A stretch of DNA of 35,932 nucleotides from Chara braunii (Eukaryota; Streptophyta; Charophyceae; Charales; Characeae). Below the pieces are notes generated by a model. The model was not told where the DNA came from. It saw only the letters and a list, made by a program, of their open reading frames with translations, and ran no database searches. Made by a program: the position numbers and the translations under genes. Shown here in pieces: positions 28,000-35,932 of the stretch (positions within the stretch are counted from its first letter, which is position 1; each line of letters begins with the position of its first letter). The DNA is taken from contig BFEA01000711.1 in the NCBI GenBank assembly GCA_003427395.1, positions 505,394 to 541,325 of the forward strand. Reading direction: 5' to 3'.

Positions 28000-29400
28000 G
28001 TGGTGGAAAAAAAGTCGGCAAAGCATAAGGCCGGTGGGCGAGAAAAGTATCGCGGTTTGACTGTTGATGGCGAGAAGAAGGAAAAATGGTGCTAAATCAA
28101 GGTTGGAGAAGCAAGCCAGTAGGAGGAGCAAACGGAGGTGAAGGACTAGATAGGGTTGCTGGCCGAGGCTGCACTCTAGGCCATTAGAGAGTCCACTTCA
28201 TTGTGTATGCCCACCAACCATCTAGCTGACCAGCATAAAGAGTTCAAAGGTAAGTGGAATAACTTCACTACCGCTATGCTGCACAACATCAACAGCAAGA
28301 TCAACACCGCTATTTTCAATGTCGAAGGTTGGGTGACGGAGCATTGCATGATAAAGGGCGTTGGTGGAGGTAGTGGCCCCCCTAATGGTGGAGATGAGGA
28401 CGATGAGGACAAGAAGAAGGGAAGAAGACTAGGGAAGGAGAGAAAGGAGTCAGATGACGAAGAGGCCAGGAAGAAGATTAAGATGAAGATGCCTTGGACC
28501 TACAATGGGAAGAAAGATGAGAACTTCCTGTAGTGGGAAGCGGCCATTAAAATTCATGTTCACGGTCGGAGGGTATCACTGACAGGATGAGTCATGTTCG
28601 CCGCTTCTTGTCTCGACGACGAGGCAACAAGTTACTCTAATTCTCTCATAGTGAATGCAGGGTGCGAGAGAGACATCGTTGAATACTCTTGCATCACCCG
28701 CTTAGAGGTCTAGCTAGAGGCCCTATACAAGCGTTTCGAAGATAAGACAAGGCGGAGGAGAACTGCACAAAAAAAATTGAATGTGCATAGGGGGAATTGG
28801 AAGAGTGTCACCGCCCTCAAGTCATACATGGACGACTTGTTGCAGGTCCCATACCACAGAGTGACACCTCAACAGGTCGTTGAGCATTTTACCATGGCCC
28901 TGCCTGAGCTCCTTTGGTCCCAGATGTCCGCAAAGTTTGTTGTGGAAGGGGCCAACTATACTGATTTCAGTAAGCAATCGCTGGACAGATGAGGAGTCCT
29001 GGCGCAGACAGACTATTACTATAAAGATATTGAGAGAGGAAAGCAGGTGAAGGGCACGACGATCTCTAGCGATGTGCATGCCGGAGATAGACTCTTGGTG
29101 ACGCTCGAAGGAGGAGGAGAGAAAAGAATTCCCCTCGCACAAGTGGACTACGGATACCTCGAGTATGAACAACATTTTAAGGGAGGTCAAGTAGTTGTAG
29201 GAGGCGGCTATGCTACCGTAGCAGCCCACTGGGTAGGGCGAAGAGGAGGTCGAGGAAGAGGAGGCCGAGGCGGAAGAGGTGGGGGCCAGGGACAGTCTGC
29301 TCAAGGGTTTGGAGGCTGTGGGGGCTTCCAAGCGGGTGGTAGGGGCTATGGTACCCCGTACAGAGGTCAAGCATCCCCCGCTTGCCAACAAGAGGAAGGA
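28000..29400 (+). pseudogene. Gypsy gag, decayed
   Basis: A single frame (frame 1) keeps protein sense across about 1.4 kb despite eight internal stops: TAA 28093, TAG 28120, 28147, 28177, 28531 and 28711, TGA 28588 and 28990. Between the stops: SAKHKAGGREKYRGLTVDG, LADQHKEFKGKWNNF, KMPWTYNGKKDENFL, a retrotransposon-gag-like part LEALYKRFEDKTRR, SYMDDLLQVPYHRV, VVEHFTMALPELLW, and an Arg/Gly-rich segment at 29230-29290. No clear CCHC knuckle. Gag would form the particle that packages element RNA. The intended start may be near 28004, where no ATG is left. Confidence 0.75.
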
Positions 29401-29849
29401 GCAACTATGCCCTCTTCAACAATAGTGGTCCGGAGTATAAAGTGCAGTGTAGGTACCCTCGGCATTCGGGGGTCAAGACAGACAACCCTGGGTTGCCATG
29501 AAAATGTAGGAAGCGGTCTGGTGTCAAAGGATGAAAGACAGGCAATGCCTGCAGTGCGGAGACCCCAACCACAACATTCGCTTTTGTCTGGATGTACGCA
29601 GGCCGTCAAACGGGAATGGCGAGTAGGAGTCATTGTTGATCCTACTGGGGCCTCAGACTTCGAGAGACAGGAAGAAGCGCGCGTTGAAGAAGATACCTCA
29701 TGTTTGAGGGCCCCAATGGCAAAGGCTGATGTTGGCCCCCACCTAGTCGACTGTCCAAAGGCCGCTTGTGTGAGGGTCCCTCTAGGTGGTTCCCTCACAG
29801 TCATTGGTGACCAACTGTGCCGCCAAGCCTGGGCCGAGATGAAGAAGAA

Positions 29850-30240
29850 ATCAAAAGGGCAGTTAATCTTAGTAGATGTAGAGGTTAGTAGGACTAAAAT
29901 ATGCGCGTTAGTGGACAATGGATCGACGCGTAGTTATATTAGTAGGAAGGGATTAAAGAAATTTCATTACGAATGAAAGTGCAGAAGCTGGAGGAGTTGG
30001 TCATCAGCAAACTAGCAGACAATCAAAAGATCAGAGTGGATGAGTTTGTTGAGGGGGTTAAGGCATACTTTCGGTTGGAGGGGGAGAATAAGAAGAGTGA
30101 AGGTACTGCATTCTCTGACCCTTCTAGTGGAGGATATGTTGTTAGGGATGGATTGGGGGAAGGCCGCACGGGCCAATGTGAAGATGGGTGAGCAGGAGTG
30201 CTGGCTGCCCAGTCCCCAAGGTGGGAAAAAGAAAGTCTGA
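29850..30240 (+). pseudogene. Gypsy protease (retropepsin), frameshifted
   Basis: Frame 1 gives ILVDVEVSRTKICALVDNGS, TRSYIS; D-N-G-S stands where retropepsins have the active-site D-(S/T)-G. An indel near 29970 moves the reading to frame 3 (KVQKLEELVISKLADNQKIR, VDEFVEGVKAYFRLEGEN), and another near 30095 back to frame 1 (DMLLGMDWGKAARANVKMGE), matching the closing LGMDWL block of these proteases. The Asn in DNGS may itself be a decayed or variant residue. Confidence 0.7.
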
Positions 30241-30369
30241 CTCTTTCATGAGTCCAGAGTCCAGTTCGCCCTGTTCTTGTCTTGCATGAGTCCGCCCGCG
30301 TTCGCTAGGCATGTGGTCAAGCAGGATCTTGCTGACCAAGTCTTTGTTGGAAGGAGGAGGAAGTTGTAC

Positions 30370-30960
30370 CGCCCTAAGTTCAGAATCTGCTGATGGAATT
30401 CGCAGATGTGGAGGAAACCCCAACTAGCGTAGTTGAGAGGGAGATCGGACACCGAATAGAGATTGAACCTAGTAGCAAAGATTCCGAGGGACCTTGTTTA
30501 TAAAATGTTTCCCAAAACATTGGATGAGTTGAGGAAACAACTGGATGAACTGATTGAGGAGTGGATTAAGCCCAGTTCCTCGCCCTACGGGGCACCTATC
30601 CTCTTTGTGTCTAAGAAAGAGGGTGAATTGTGCATGTGCATCGACTATAGAGGTTTTAATGCTATCATTGTTAAGAATGTTGAGCCGCTACCCAGAATTG
30701 ATGACTTGCTGGATTGGGTGCAGGGTTGCAGTTATTTGTCTAAGATTGACATGAAATCGGGGTACCACCAGATAGTACATCTCAAAGGTCACCACAAGAC
30801 GGCATTGAGGACTAGATATGGCCACTATGAGTTGTGGTGATGCCATTTGGATTAACCAATGCCTCTCCAATGTTCCAAAGCTTTGTGAAGCTAAGTTCAA
30901 GTTGAATCCCAAAAAGCGTGAATGGGAAAAACATCAGGTCTTGTACCTAGGCGGCTAGAC
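30370..30960 (+). pseudogene. Gypsy reverse transcriptase with the YLDD segment deleted
   Basis: The lead-in LLMEFADV and EREIGHRIEIEPSSK precedes frame 1 from 30463: KTLDELRKQLDELIEEWIKP, SSSPYGAPILFVSKKEG, CIDYRGFN, PLPRIDDLLD, SKIDMKSGYHQI and KTALRTRYGHYEL, the fingers and first palm aspartate of Ty3 reverse transcriptases. A frameshift near 30835 leads to VMPFGLTNASPMFQSFVK (frame 3). At about 30894 the sequence jumps to KFKLNPKKREWEKHQVLYLG (frame 2), which normally lies tens of residues further on, past the YLDD box. The catalytic pair is thus physically absent. Confidence 0.88.
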
Positions 30961-31620
30961 CATGTCGTAGATAGAGACGACGTTAGACCGGAGGATGCAA
31001 AGATTGCAGCAATTAGAGACTGACCAACCCCGCACACATTGACTGAATTGCGGTCGTTCCTTGGCTTGGCTAACCACTACCGAAAATTTGTGAGGAACTT
31101 CACTGCTATAGCAGCACCGTTACGCAGATTGTTGTAGAAAGAGGCTCTTTGGAAGTGGGACAAAGACTGCGAGTTCGCTTTCAAGAAGTTGAATAAGTGC
31201 TTGATTGAGTATCCGGTCCTTAAGATCGCTGATCCGTCGCTCCCGTTTGTTGTGGCTACAGATGCGAGCCAGTACGGCATAGGTGCAGTCCTACAGCAGA
31301 ATGATGGCAATGGATAGTGGCTAGTGGAGTTCATGTCGTGTAGGCTGCCATGTGAGAAGGTTACCGCATCAACCTACGACGCGGAACTGTTTGCCTTGAG
31401 AGAGGCGTTAGCCCATTGGAGACACTATTTGCTGGGATGACATTTCAAGGTCTATTATGATCATGAGACCTTGTGTTGGCTGAAGGCTCAGGCCTGGATG
31501 TCTACTAAGTTAGCGTGATGGGCCACCGAGATCTTTGAGTTCAATTTCGAACTCAAGCCTGTGAAAGGCAAGTACAGTGTGTTTGTTGATGCACTCAGCC
31601 GACTTGCAGATTTCTTTGGA
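30961..31620 (+). pseudogene. Gypsy RNase H and connection, stop-riddled
   Basis: Frame 1: [58 protein letters not shown], then RNase H with VVATDASQYGIGAVLQQ (first catalytic Asp), TYDAELFALREALAHWRHYL (catalytic Glu), and KVYYDHETLCWLKAQ (Asp-His). Stops: TGA 31021 (Trp expected), TAG 31135, TAG 31315, TGA 31438 and TGA 31516 (Arg expected in A-R-W-A). It would remove RNA from the RNA:DNA hybrid. Confidence 0.85.
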
Positions 31621-32060
31621 GCCACAATCACCTATCTAGACGCAGGTGTCGAACTGCAGCAAAGGATAAGAAAAGCCTATGCAGGAGATCAAATCTATAC
31701 TGAGCTTATCCGTGGGGTACAAGTAGCCATCCATGAAGAACCTAACTATAGGATAGCCTACGACCTGCTGTTTGAGAAGACTGATAGGGAGGACAGGCTA
31801 TTCGTGTCGAACAACGAAGAGATTCGTGTTCTGATACTAGGGGAAATCCATGATTCGGAAGGACACTTTGGTTGGAGGAAGACGTATGCTAACCTCCTTA
31901 GATCCTACACGTGGACAGGCATGAAACAGGACTGTATCCTGTACATTCGGGCCTGCAAAGTGTGGCAGTGGAACAAGAGTTCCACGCAGCCGCCCCTAGG
32001 ACTGTTGAAACCGCTCCCTTTACCGCCGGGAGTACTGCTAATCTCTTTCTGTCGCTGCAG
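31621..32060 (+). pseudogene. Gypsy integrase, N-terminal zinc-binding part only
   Basis: Frame 1 is open here: LLFEKTDREDRLFVSNNEEI, then ILGEIHDSEGHFGWRKTYAN, LLRSYTWTGMKQDCILYIRA and CKVWQWNKSS. This is the H-H-C-C zinc-binding domain of integrase, but the last Cys of C-x2-C is Trp (CKVW). GLLKPLPLPPG follows, the link to the catalytic core, after which all similarity ends (about 32035). The D-D-E core is absent. Confidence 0.8.
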
Positions 32061-32156
32061 TATGTGTCTTCTTGATCAGACATGCACACAAACAACCTGT
32101 GTGATTATGCATGTGGCAAAATCTCCTTTTGTTGGCTTCAAAAGGATACCCTAGAG

Positions 32157-32367
32157 TTAGGAGATGTAAGCTGAGGAGGTCCTCCCTAGCGATAGACCTC
32201 CTCAATTTAATCTCCTAACGCCCAGTGACTGCTTCCCTAGCGATAGACCTCCTCAACTACTTGTGGGTATGTTGTGGCTTCGATAGGACACCTTAGAGTT
32301 TTGGAGGCAAATGGAAGCAGTCGCTGGGTGTTAGGAGATGTAAATTGAGGAGGTCTATCGCTAGGGA
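32157..32367. mobile_element. Foldback (snap-back) element with nested hairpins
   Basis: The 54-bp arm 32183-32236 (CCCTAGCGATAGACCTCCTC ... GTGACTGCTTCC) is the near-perfect inverse of the 55-bp arm 32313-32367 (GGAAGCAGTCGCTGGGTGTT ... TATCGCTAGGGA); 76 bp lie between. The left side also folds on itself: TTAGGAGAT (32157-32165) with ATCTCCTAA (32210-32218), and GAGGAGGTC with GACCTCCTC inside. GATAGACCTCCTCAA also recurs at 32242-32256, and GGATACCCTAGAGTTAGG / GGACACCTTAGAGTTTTGG as a direct repeat (32144, 32286). It may be a MITE or a local inverted duplication. Confidence 0.8.
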
Positions 32368-32972
32368 GGAGGTTGCTGGTGTCTGTGGGTATGAGGGCGA
32401 GCGGAAGTAGATAGTTAGGGAGGACTCTTGTTGTGCTGTCAATAAATGGGAGTAGTAGGCGGGCCCATAGAGTAGTGGAGAGTTATCAAACTAGATGCCC
32501 TAGAAACGGCACACAGTGCCACACAGTGCGCTGGTTTAGCGAAATGGTTGAACGGGAAAGCTGAAGGAGAAAGGACATCTGCCATTTTCAATTTGAGAGG
32601 TCTGTTTTGTTCTCATTTTAAGAATCGGAGAAAGAAGTGTGGGAGAAAAGGGTACAGAAGTTGGGCTGTCAGTTCAGACACTATGCAACGAGGGAGGGAG
32701 GGACGGAGAGAGGGAGAGCTCTGGAACCTCCAGCTTCCACGGGATTTGGATGTGGCTTTTGTGGGGCTAGGCCAGGTAACGAGATGAAAGGGTGAGTTGG
32801 CGGTGCGGAAGGAGGGACTCTTCGAGCTTCTGTGGCTTCTGGGTTTTTATTTTGGGATAAGACCAAGGCAGGTGTTAGTTGAGGAGGGAAATGACAGGGA
32901 TGGATGGATGAATGGATGGATGAATGGATGGATGGATTTACGAGTTCAGCAATATCAGGCAGAAATGTGTAC
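32368..32972. other. No gene seen; (GGAT)n at 32898-32938
   Basis: About 600 bp. The only structure is an irregular GGATGGATGAAT repeat at the right end. It is intronic if the two beta-propeller exons belong to one minus-strand gene. Confidence 0.5.
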
Positions 32973-33222
32973 CATTTTCGTCAACAGTACAAAATGCATG
33001 GCTGTAATCGAGCGTGCCGATTGCCTTCTGCCATAGAAGTGTACCATTGGTCGTGTAGGCAAAGAGATAACCGGGTGCAGCTGTTGCGACATACACTCGC
33101 CCATTGTTGCCTGTGATAACTCCAGCTATTGTTGATGGGCCAGGAAGCTGTAGATCTGTGCGCCACCGCAGACTGGGACGGTGGCCATGAACGGCGTAGA
33201 GAAATCCATCCAGGTTGCAAAG
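32973..33222 (-). CDS. Exon of a PQQ-like beta-propeller protein (exon a)
   Basis: A well-bounded 250-bp minus-strand exon: acceptor TTGCTTGCAG just before 33222, donor AATG|GTACAC at 32973/32972. In between, one frame reads NLDGFLYAVHGHRPSLRWRT, GPSTIAGVITGNNGRVYVAT, APGYLFAYTTNGTLLWQKAI and YSHAFCTVDENG. The blade pattern G-x-V-Y-V-A-T-x5-L-F-A-Y-x3-G-x-L-L-W is typical of PQQ/quinoprotein-like and WD-like propellers; the residues bind no visible cofactor, so enzymatic activity should not be assumed. A second exon with the same fold signature and strand is at 13181-13480. Upstream exons would lie above 33300; a short GIRTLSFMIKSSLF frame with donor CTG|GTGAGT at about 33861 is a weak candidate. 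Confidence 0.65.
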
Positions 33223-33415
33223 CTGCAAGCAACATGTCACAGGCACTCTCATGTCATGTCATGCCTTGTCATCTCAAAGCAACACATACACACACAAAGT
33301 CCGGTGCAGTCATTCTTTTTTTGAGTTTATGGTGCATATGACAACACGAGTCGGTGAAAGTCCCACACAACAGTCTGGCATAGTCATGCTTTTTCTGAGT
33401 GCATAGCAAATATGA

Positions 33416-33416
<1 letters not shown>

Positions 33417-33454
<38 letters not shown>
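33417..33454. repeat. (CA)n microsatellite
   Basis: About 18 uninterrupted AC units ending in ACGCACA. Confidence 0.95.
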
Positions 33455-33458
<4 letters not shown>

Positions 33459-33552
33459 TTCACGGACACATGACGGTTGGAGTGAGTAAAGCAAGACCAC
33501 CTTTCTCAGGGGTATCACTAACTCTGGGGCGACACGGTAACTCCTTATCCAT

Positions 33553-33660
33553 TACTGTCTTCCCCCGAACACAGCGCACCCTCATTTTGACTGTATCGGG
33601 CTGGAAAGATATCTTGTATATGTTCATTTCAAGGTGCGTTATGTTCGGGGCAAGACAGTA
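33553..33660. mobile_element. MITE with TA flanks, family C copy 2
   Basis: 108 bp from TA (33553-33554) to TA (33659-33660). Left end CTGTCTTCCCCCGAACACAG, right end inverse CTGTCTTGCCCCGAACATAA; the arms pair over about 26 bp with 3 mismatches. The internal sequence matches copy 1 at 15726-15834 (GCGCACCCTCATTTTGACTG / ACGCACCCTCATTTTGGCTG). No coding capacity. Confidence 0.8.
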
Positions 33661-33785
33661 GTCAGATGCATCCTGGGCAGACTGTCGTGGTTCAAACTCC
33701 TGATGAGTCGGTGAAAGTCCGGTCTGGCACAGTCATGCTTTTTCTTCTTATGGATTTTTGTACGGTGAACATGACAACACACGAT

Positions 33786-34384
33786 AACACACATGACGAC
33801 ATACAGACACAATTGTAGACACGCGCACACCCAAAGGTGCACATGAGCTTGCACACTCACCAGCAAACTTGACTTGTGTCTGACAGAACAGAGATGATTT
33901 GATCATAAAACTCAGCGTTCGTATACCTTTGCTCGTGTAGTGGGCAATGATGGTATGCTGAAGATGTACTCCCGGGCAAGATGGGTGCAAAGCCTTTTTT
34001 TCCTTGTTACGATCCTGGCCAATTTCGAAGTATACAATCATCAGAAAGTACAATGCCGTCCAATTGCAAAAAGAAATGAATGAACTTGAGAGGAGAGAGA
34101 GGGAAAGAAGAAGAAGAAAGAAAGAAGAAAAAGAAGATGATGTACTTCAGCATAGACCAAAGATAATGATCTTCTTCTCCGCCAAACAATCTCCTCCTCC
34201 TTGTCTCCTCCCCTCTTATTCAAACAAGCAACAACAATAATGATGTTGAATGGCTGAACCAGAATCAATGTCCGAATCCCTCTTCTACTGCAGACACAAC
34301 ATGAGGTCCACCATAGCCATGGCCACAATTCTCCTTCCTCTCACATGTAGGCCAAGGCTATGGCGAACTACTGAGGGATCAACC
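33786..34384. other. No convincing gene; purine-rich tract at 34094-34140
   Basis: GAGAGGAGAGAGAGG followed by AAGAAGAAGAAAGAAAG lies near 34094-34135. On the minus strand two short frames share GIRTL (SKGIRTLSF near 33925, RRGIRTLIL near 34270) next to possible splice sites (CTGCAG|TAG near 34290; CTG|GTGAGT near 33861). They could be diverged copies of one exon of the beta-propeller gene, but the evidence is thin. Confidence 0.35.
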
Positions 34385-34467
34385 CTCCTGTCCAAAGGAC
34401 AACCCAAAGCAGCTATGTCGCCGCCTTCCTGTGCAAAGGACAACGCAAAGCAGCTATGCCGCGGCTC
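34385..34467 (+). repeat. 41-bp tandem duplication
   Basis: TCCTGTCCAAAGGACAACCC, AAAGCAGCTATGTCGCCGCC and then TCCTGTGCAAAGGACAACGC, AAAGCAGCTATGCCG, period 41 bp. No function seen. Confidence 0.8.
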
Positions 34468-35585
34468 ATTAGGCCGTCACGCCTGTCTCTGCCCCGAGCT
34501 TCCTTGGTGCGGCACTACCCCAACTGGGGCCTTCCAGATGCAGCGCCTAACAAGGTGATGAAGATGGTGTCCACCATAGCCAGGTAGGTACCTCGCCACT
34601 CTCCTCCTTGGTCCTCTTCTCCCTCCTCCTCCTACCGGTAGAGCTCCACCGTAGCCAAGGTGGAAGCTACCGGCTTCTTCCTCCCAGCAGCGCTGTAGTA
34701 GCCAGCGCTCCTCCAGCCAGCACTCCAGCAGTGTGTCGCCAAACTTGCACACTGAAGAATGAGATTGGGCTCTTCCCCTGGCCTCTTGAAATAGCGGCCT
34801 ACTTGCCTCCTGGCGGTGACTTCCAGGCCGTTCGGCCTCCCAAGCAACCGGTACCTCCTCCCTTTCGGAGGGAAACATCATTGCAGACTCTGATATTGCC
34901 CGTACAGGCTCTAGACTCAGGCTGGATGGACTGGTACCGGCCTAGACCTAGCCTACCGCTACTGGGCCTCTAAAAGTGCCAACTTTGTCTTCTTCTGCTC
35001 GGCCTCGAGTACCCGGCACATCTACTGCTACTGGGTGCGGTACCGACCTACCTGCTACTTGAGTGTTTTTCAGCTGCTCTAATTGCCGTGGACCTCTGGC
35101 TCCGCCACTTGAGTGTTTTCCCCTGCTGCAACCCTCAATGCCACGGCCACAGGTAAGTACCGGCCCTACGGGCCTGCCAAACAAGCAAGTACCCTTGCGG
35201 GTCACATACACACTCATGCCGACAAGCACTCAGACAGGCATGCAGGTCATCAAGCACGCTCACACACAGACTTAGAAAACCCAGCAGAATGCGGGAATCT
35301 CAGCAAGGCATTCATTCCATTGGCAGAACTCAGAAATCATCAGTGTTCTCAGTCCATGTTATGGCGGGTCATTACATCCTCCCTTTTTTTAATTGTCTTA
35401 GATGCATGCAAAGCCTGTACCATGTGCGCACCCCTGGGAGCCCTGGCCGTCTACATTCCTCAGGGCCTCCATCTATTTATACATTCTGCAAGAGCTCATC
35501 CCTAACCCCCACACTGGCCAAGTTATTAACTGATAATAGCGAGGATATAACAATGGAAGTCATAGTAGTAGTCTTGTGTATACAG
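34468..35585. other. No convincing gene
   Basis: C/T-rich with repeated CTCCTCC and GGTACC-like motifs (34560-35160). ACTTGAGTGTTTTTC / ACTTGAGTGTTTTCC recurs 51 bp apart (35056, 35107). Open frames on both strands have no recognisable motif. Confidence 0.4.
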
Positions 35586-35587
35586 CC

Positions 35588-35660
35588 CCATTTGGGATTT
35601 GAACCCGTATGCTGCCCGCTCAAAGATGGCACATCACAGCTTATGAGAGCAGAGCTGCAT
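35588..35660 (-). repeat. tRNA-like B box, possible tRNA-derived relic
   Basis: The minus strand reads ATACGGGTTCAAATCCCAAA, a good T-arm/B-box (35590-35608). The A-box region upstream is not convincing, so I take it as a tRNA-derived SINE relic and not a tRNA gene. Confidence 0.35.
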
Positions 35661-35932
35661 CCTTTACAAATTTCGAGCCAAGGATGTCGTATTTGTTATT
35701 GAATTTATTGAATTTCATTTTCGAAGGAAAAACTTCCAAAAAAGTTCAAGAAACTGTATGTGGGTTGTAAGAACCTGTGTGTTGGCCTTAGACACTGCTG
35801 TTATAAGGTTGGGGGTGGGGGACAATGAAAAGGGAGGTGCAGCTACGGGCGAAATGCTCGGTCTTTGCGTTAGCCGGACCGCCACCGGCGGCCCCACCCC
35901 ATCCATGACCACCACGGTTGTGTGTGGGTGGG
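35661..35932. other. No recognisable feature
   Basis: AT-rich at first (35690-35750), then G/C-rich with CCACCGGCGGCCCCACCCC at the right edge. No supported gene. Confidence 0.4.

Larger units (their letters stand above)
27538..32110 (+). mobile_element. Ty3/gypsy LTR retrotransposon, degenerate and 3'-truncated
   Basis: One 5' LTR, a tRNA-iMet-like primer-binding site, gag, protease, reverse transcriptase, RNase H and the first part of integrase, in the order of Ty3/gypsy elements. The catalytic core of integrase and the 3' LTR are not seen; sequence like the 5' LTR does not recur by the window end. A foldback element begins about 45 bp beyond the last recognisable sequence and may mark the truncation. 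At least 13 in-frame stops and several frameshifts show the copy is long dead. Confidence 0.9.
33296..33785 (+). repeat. Three diverged copies of a repeat of about 50 bp
   Basis: A phrase of the form GTC, CAGTCATGCTTTTTCTGAG, ..., CATATGACAACACAC occurs at about 33299-33346, 33358-33422 and 33717-33784. The three differ by substitutions and short insertions. Two carry GTCGGTGAAAGTCC just before. Confidence 0.65.

Overview
This is eukaryotic nuclear DNA from a large, repeat-packed draft genome. There are no operons or bacterial-type gene spacing. It holds decayed LINE and Ty3/gypsy retrotransposons, A-tailed SINE-like elements, MITE-like foldbacks, microsatellites, a 114-base N gap (13854-13967) and scattered single Ns in 1277-1620. 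A tRNA-iMet-like primer-binding site and LINEs whose reverse transcriptase is followed by a zf-RVT zinc finger are common in plants and charophyte algae. My best guess is a streptophyte such as a Chara-like alga, but this is inference from style and not a database match.

Layout. 1-3003: 3' part of a LINE (reverse transcriptase, zf-RVT, 3' UTR). 3004-12900: a mosaic of SINE-like units, tRNA-like promoters, MITE-like inverted repeats, A/T tracts and tandem duplications, with long unassignable stretches and no convincing gene. 13181-13480 (minus): a probable exon of a beta-propeller (PQQ-like) protein. 13794-14750: (CT)n, the N gap and a long CCAT-type satellite. 15100-16040: MITEs and tandem duplications. 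16790-22082: a second LINE, with a partial endonuclease, an ORF2 broken by an inserted segment of about 0.8 kb, and reverse transcriptase through zf-RVT. 22716-27034: a locus with a proline-rich part, a middle domain and a glutamate-rich part, reading well at the protein level but broken by frameshifts. 27538-32060: a decayed Ty3/gypsy element with LTR, primer-binding site, gag, protease, reverse transcriptase, RNase H and the start of integrase. 32157-32367: a foldback element. 32973-33222 (minus): a second beta-propeller exon. 33296-35932: MITE, microsatellites and repeats.

The only candidate for a conserved host gene is the minus-strand beta-propeller gene. If its two exons are joined, the intron between them is about 19.5 kb and holds most of the transposons here. 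The mobile elements are dead as they stand. The first LINE has lost one catalytic aspartate of its FADD box. The gypsy reverse transcriptase has lost the whole segment that should carry YLDD. The gypsy stops are nearly all of the kind made by C-to-T change in Gln, Arg or Trp codons, which suggests methylation-driven decay. Both LINE 3' ends run into the same short motif that heads the SINE-like elements, which suggests a LINE/SINE partnership.
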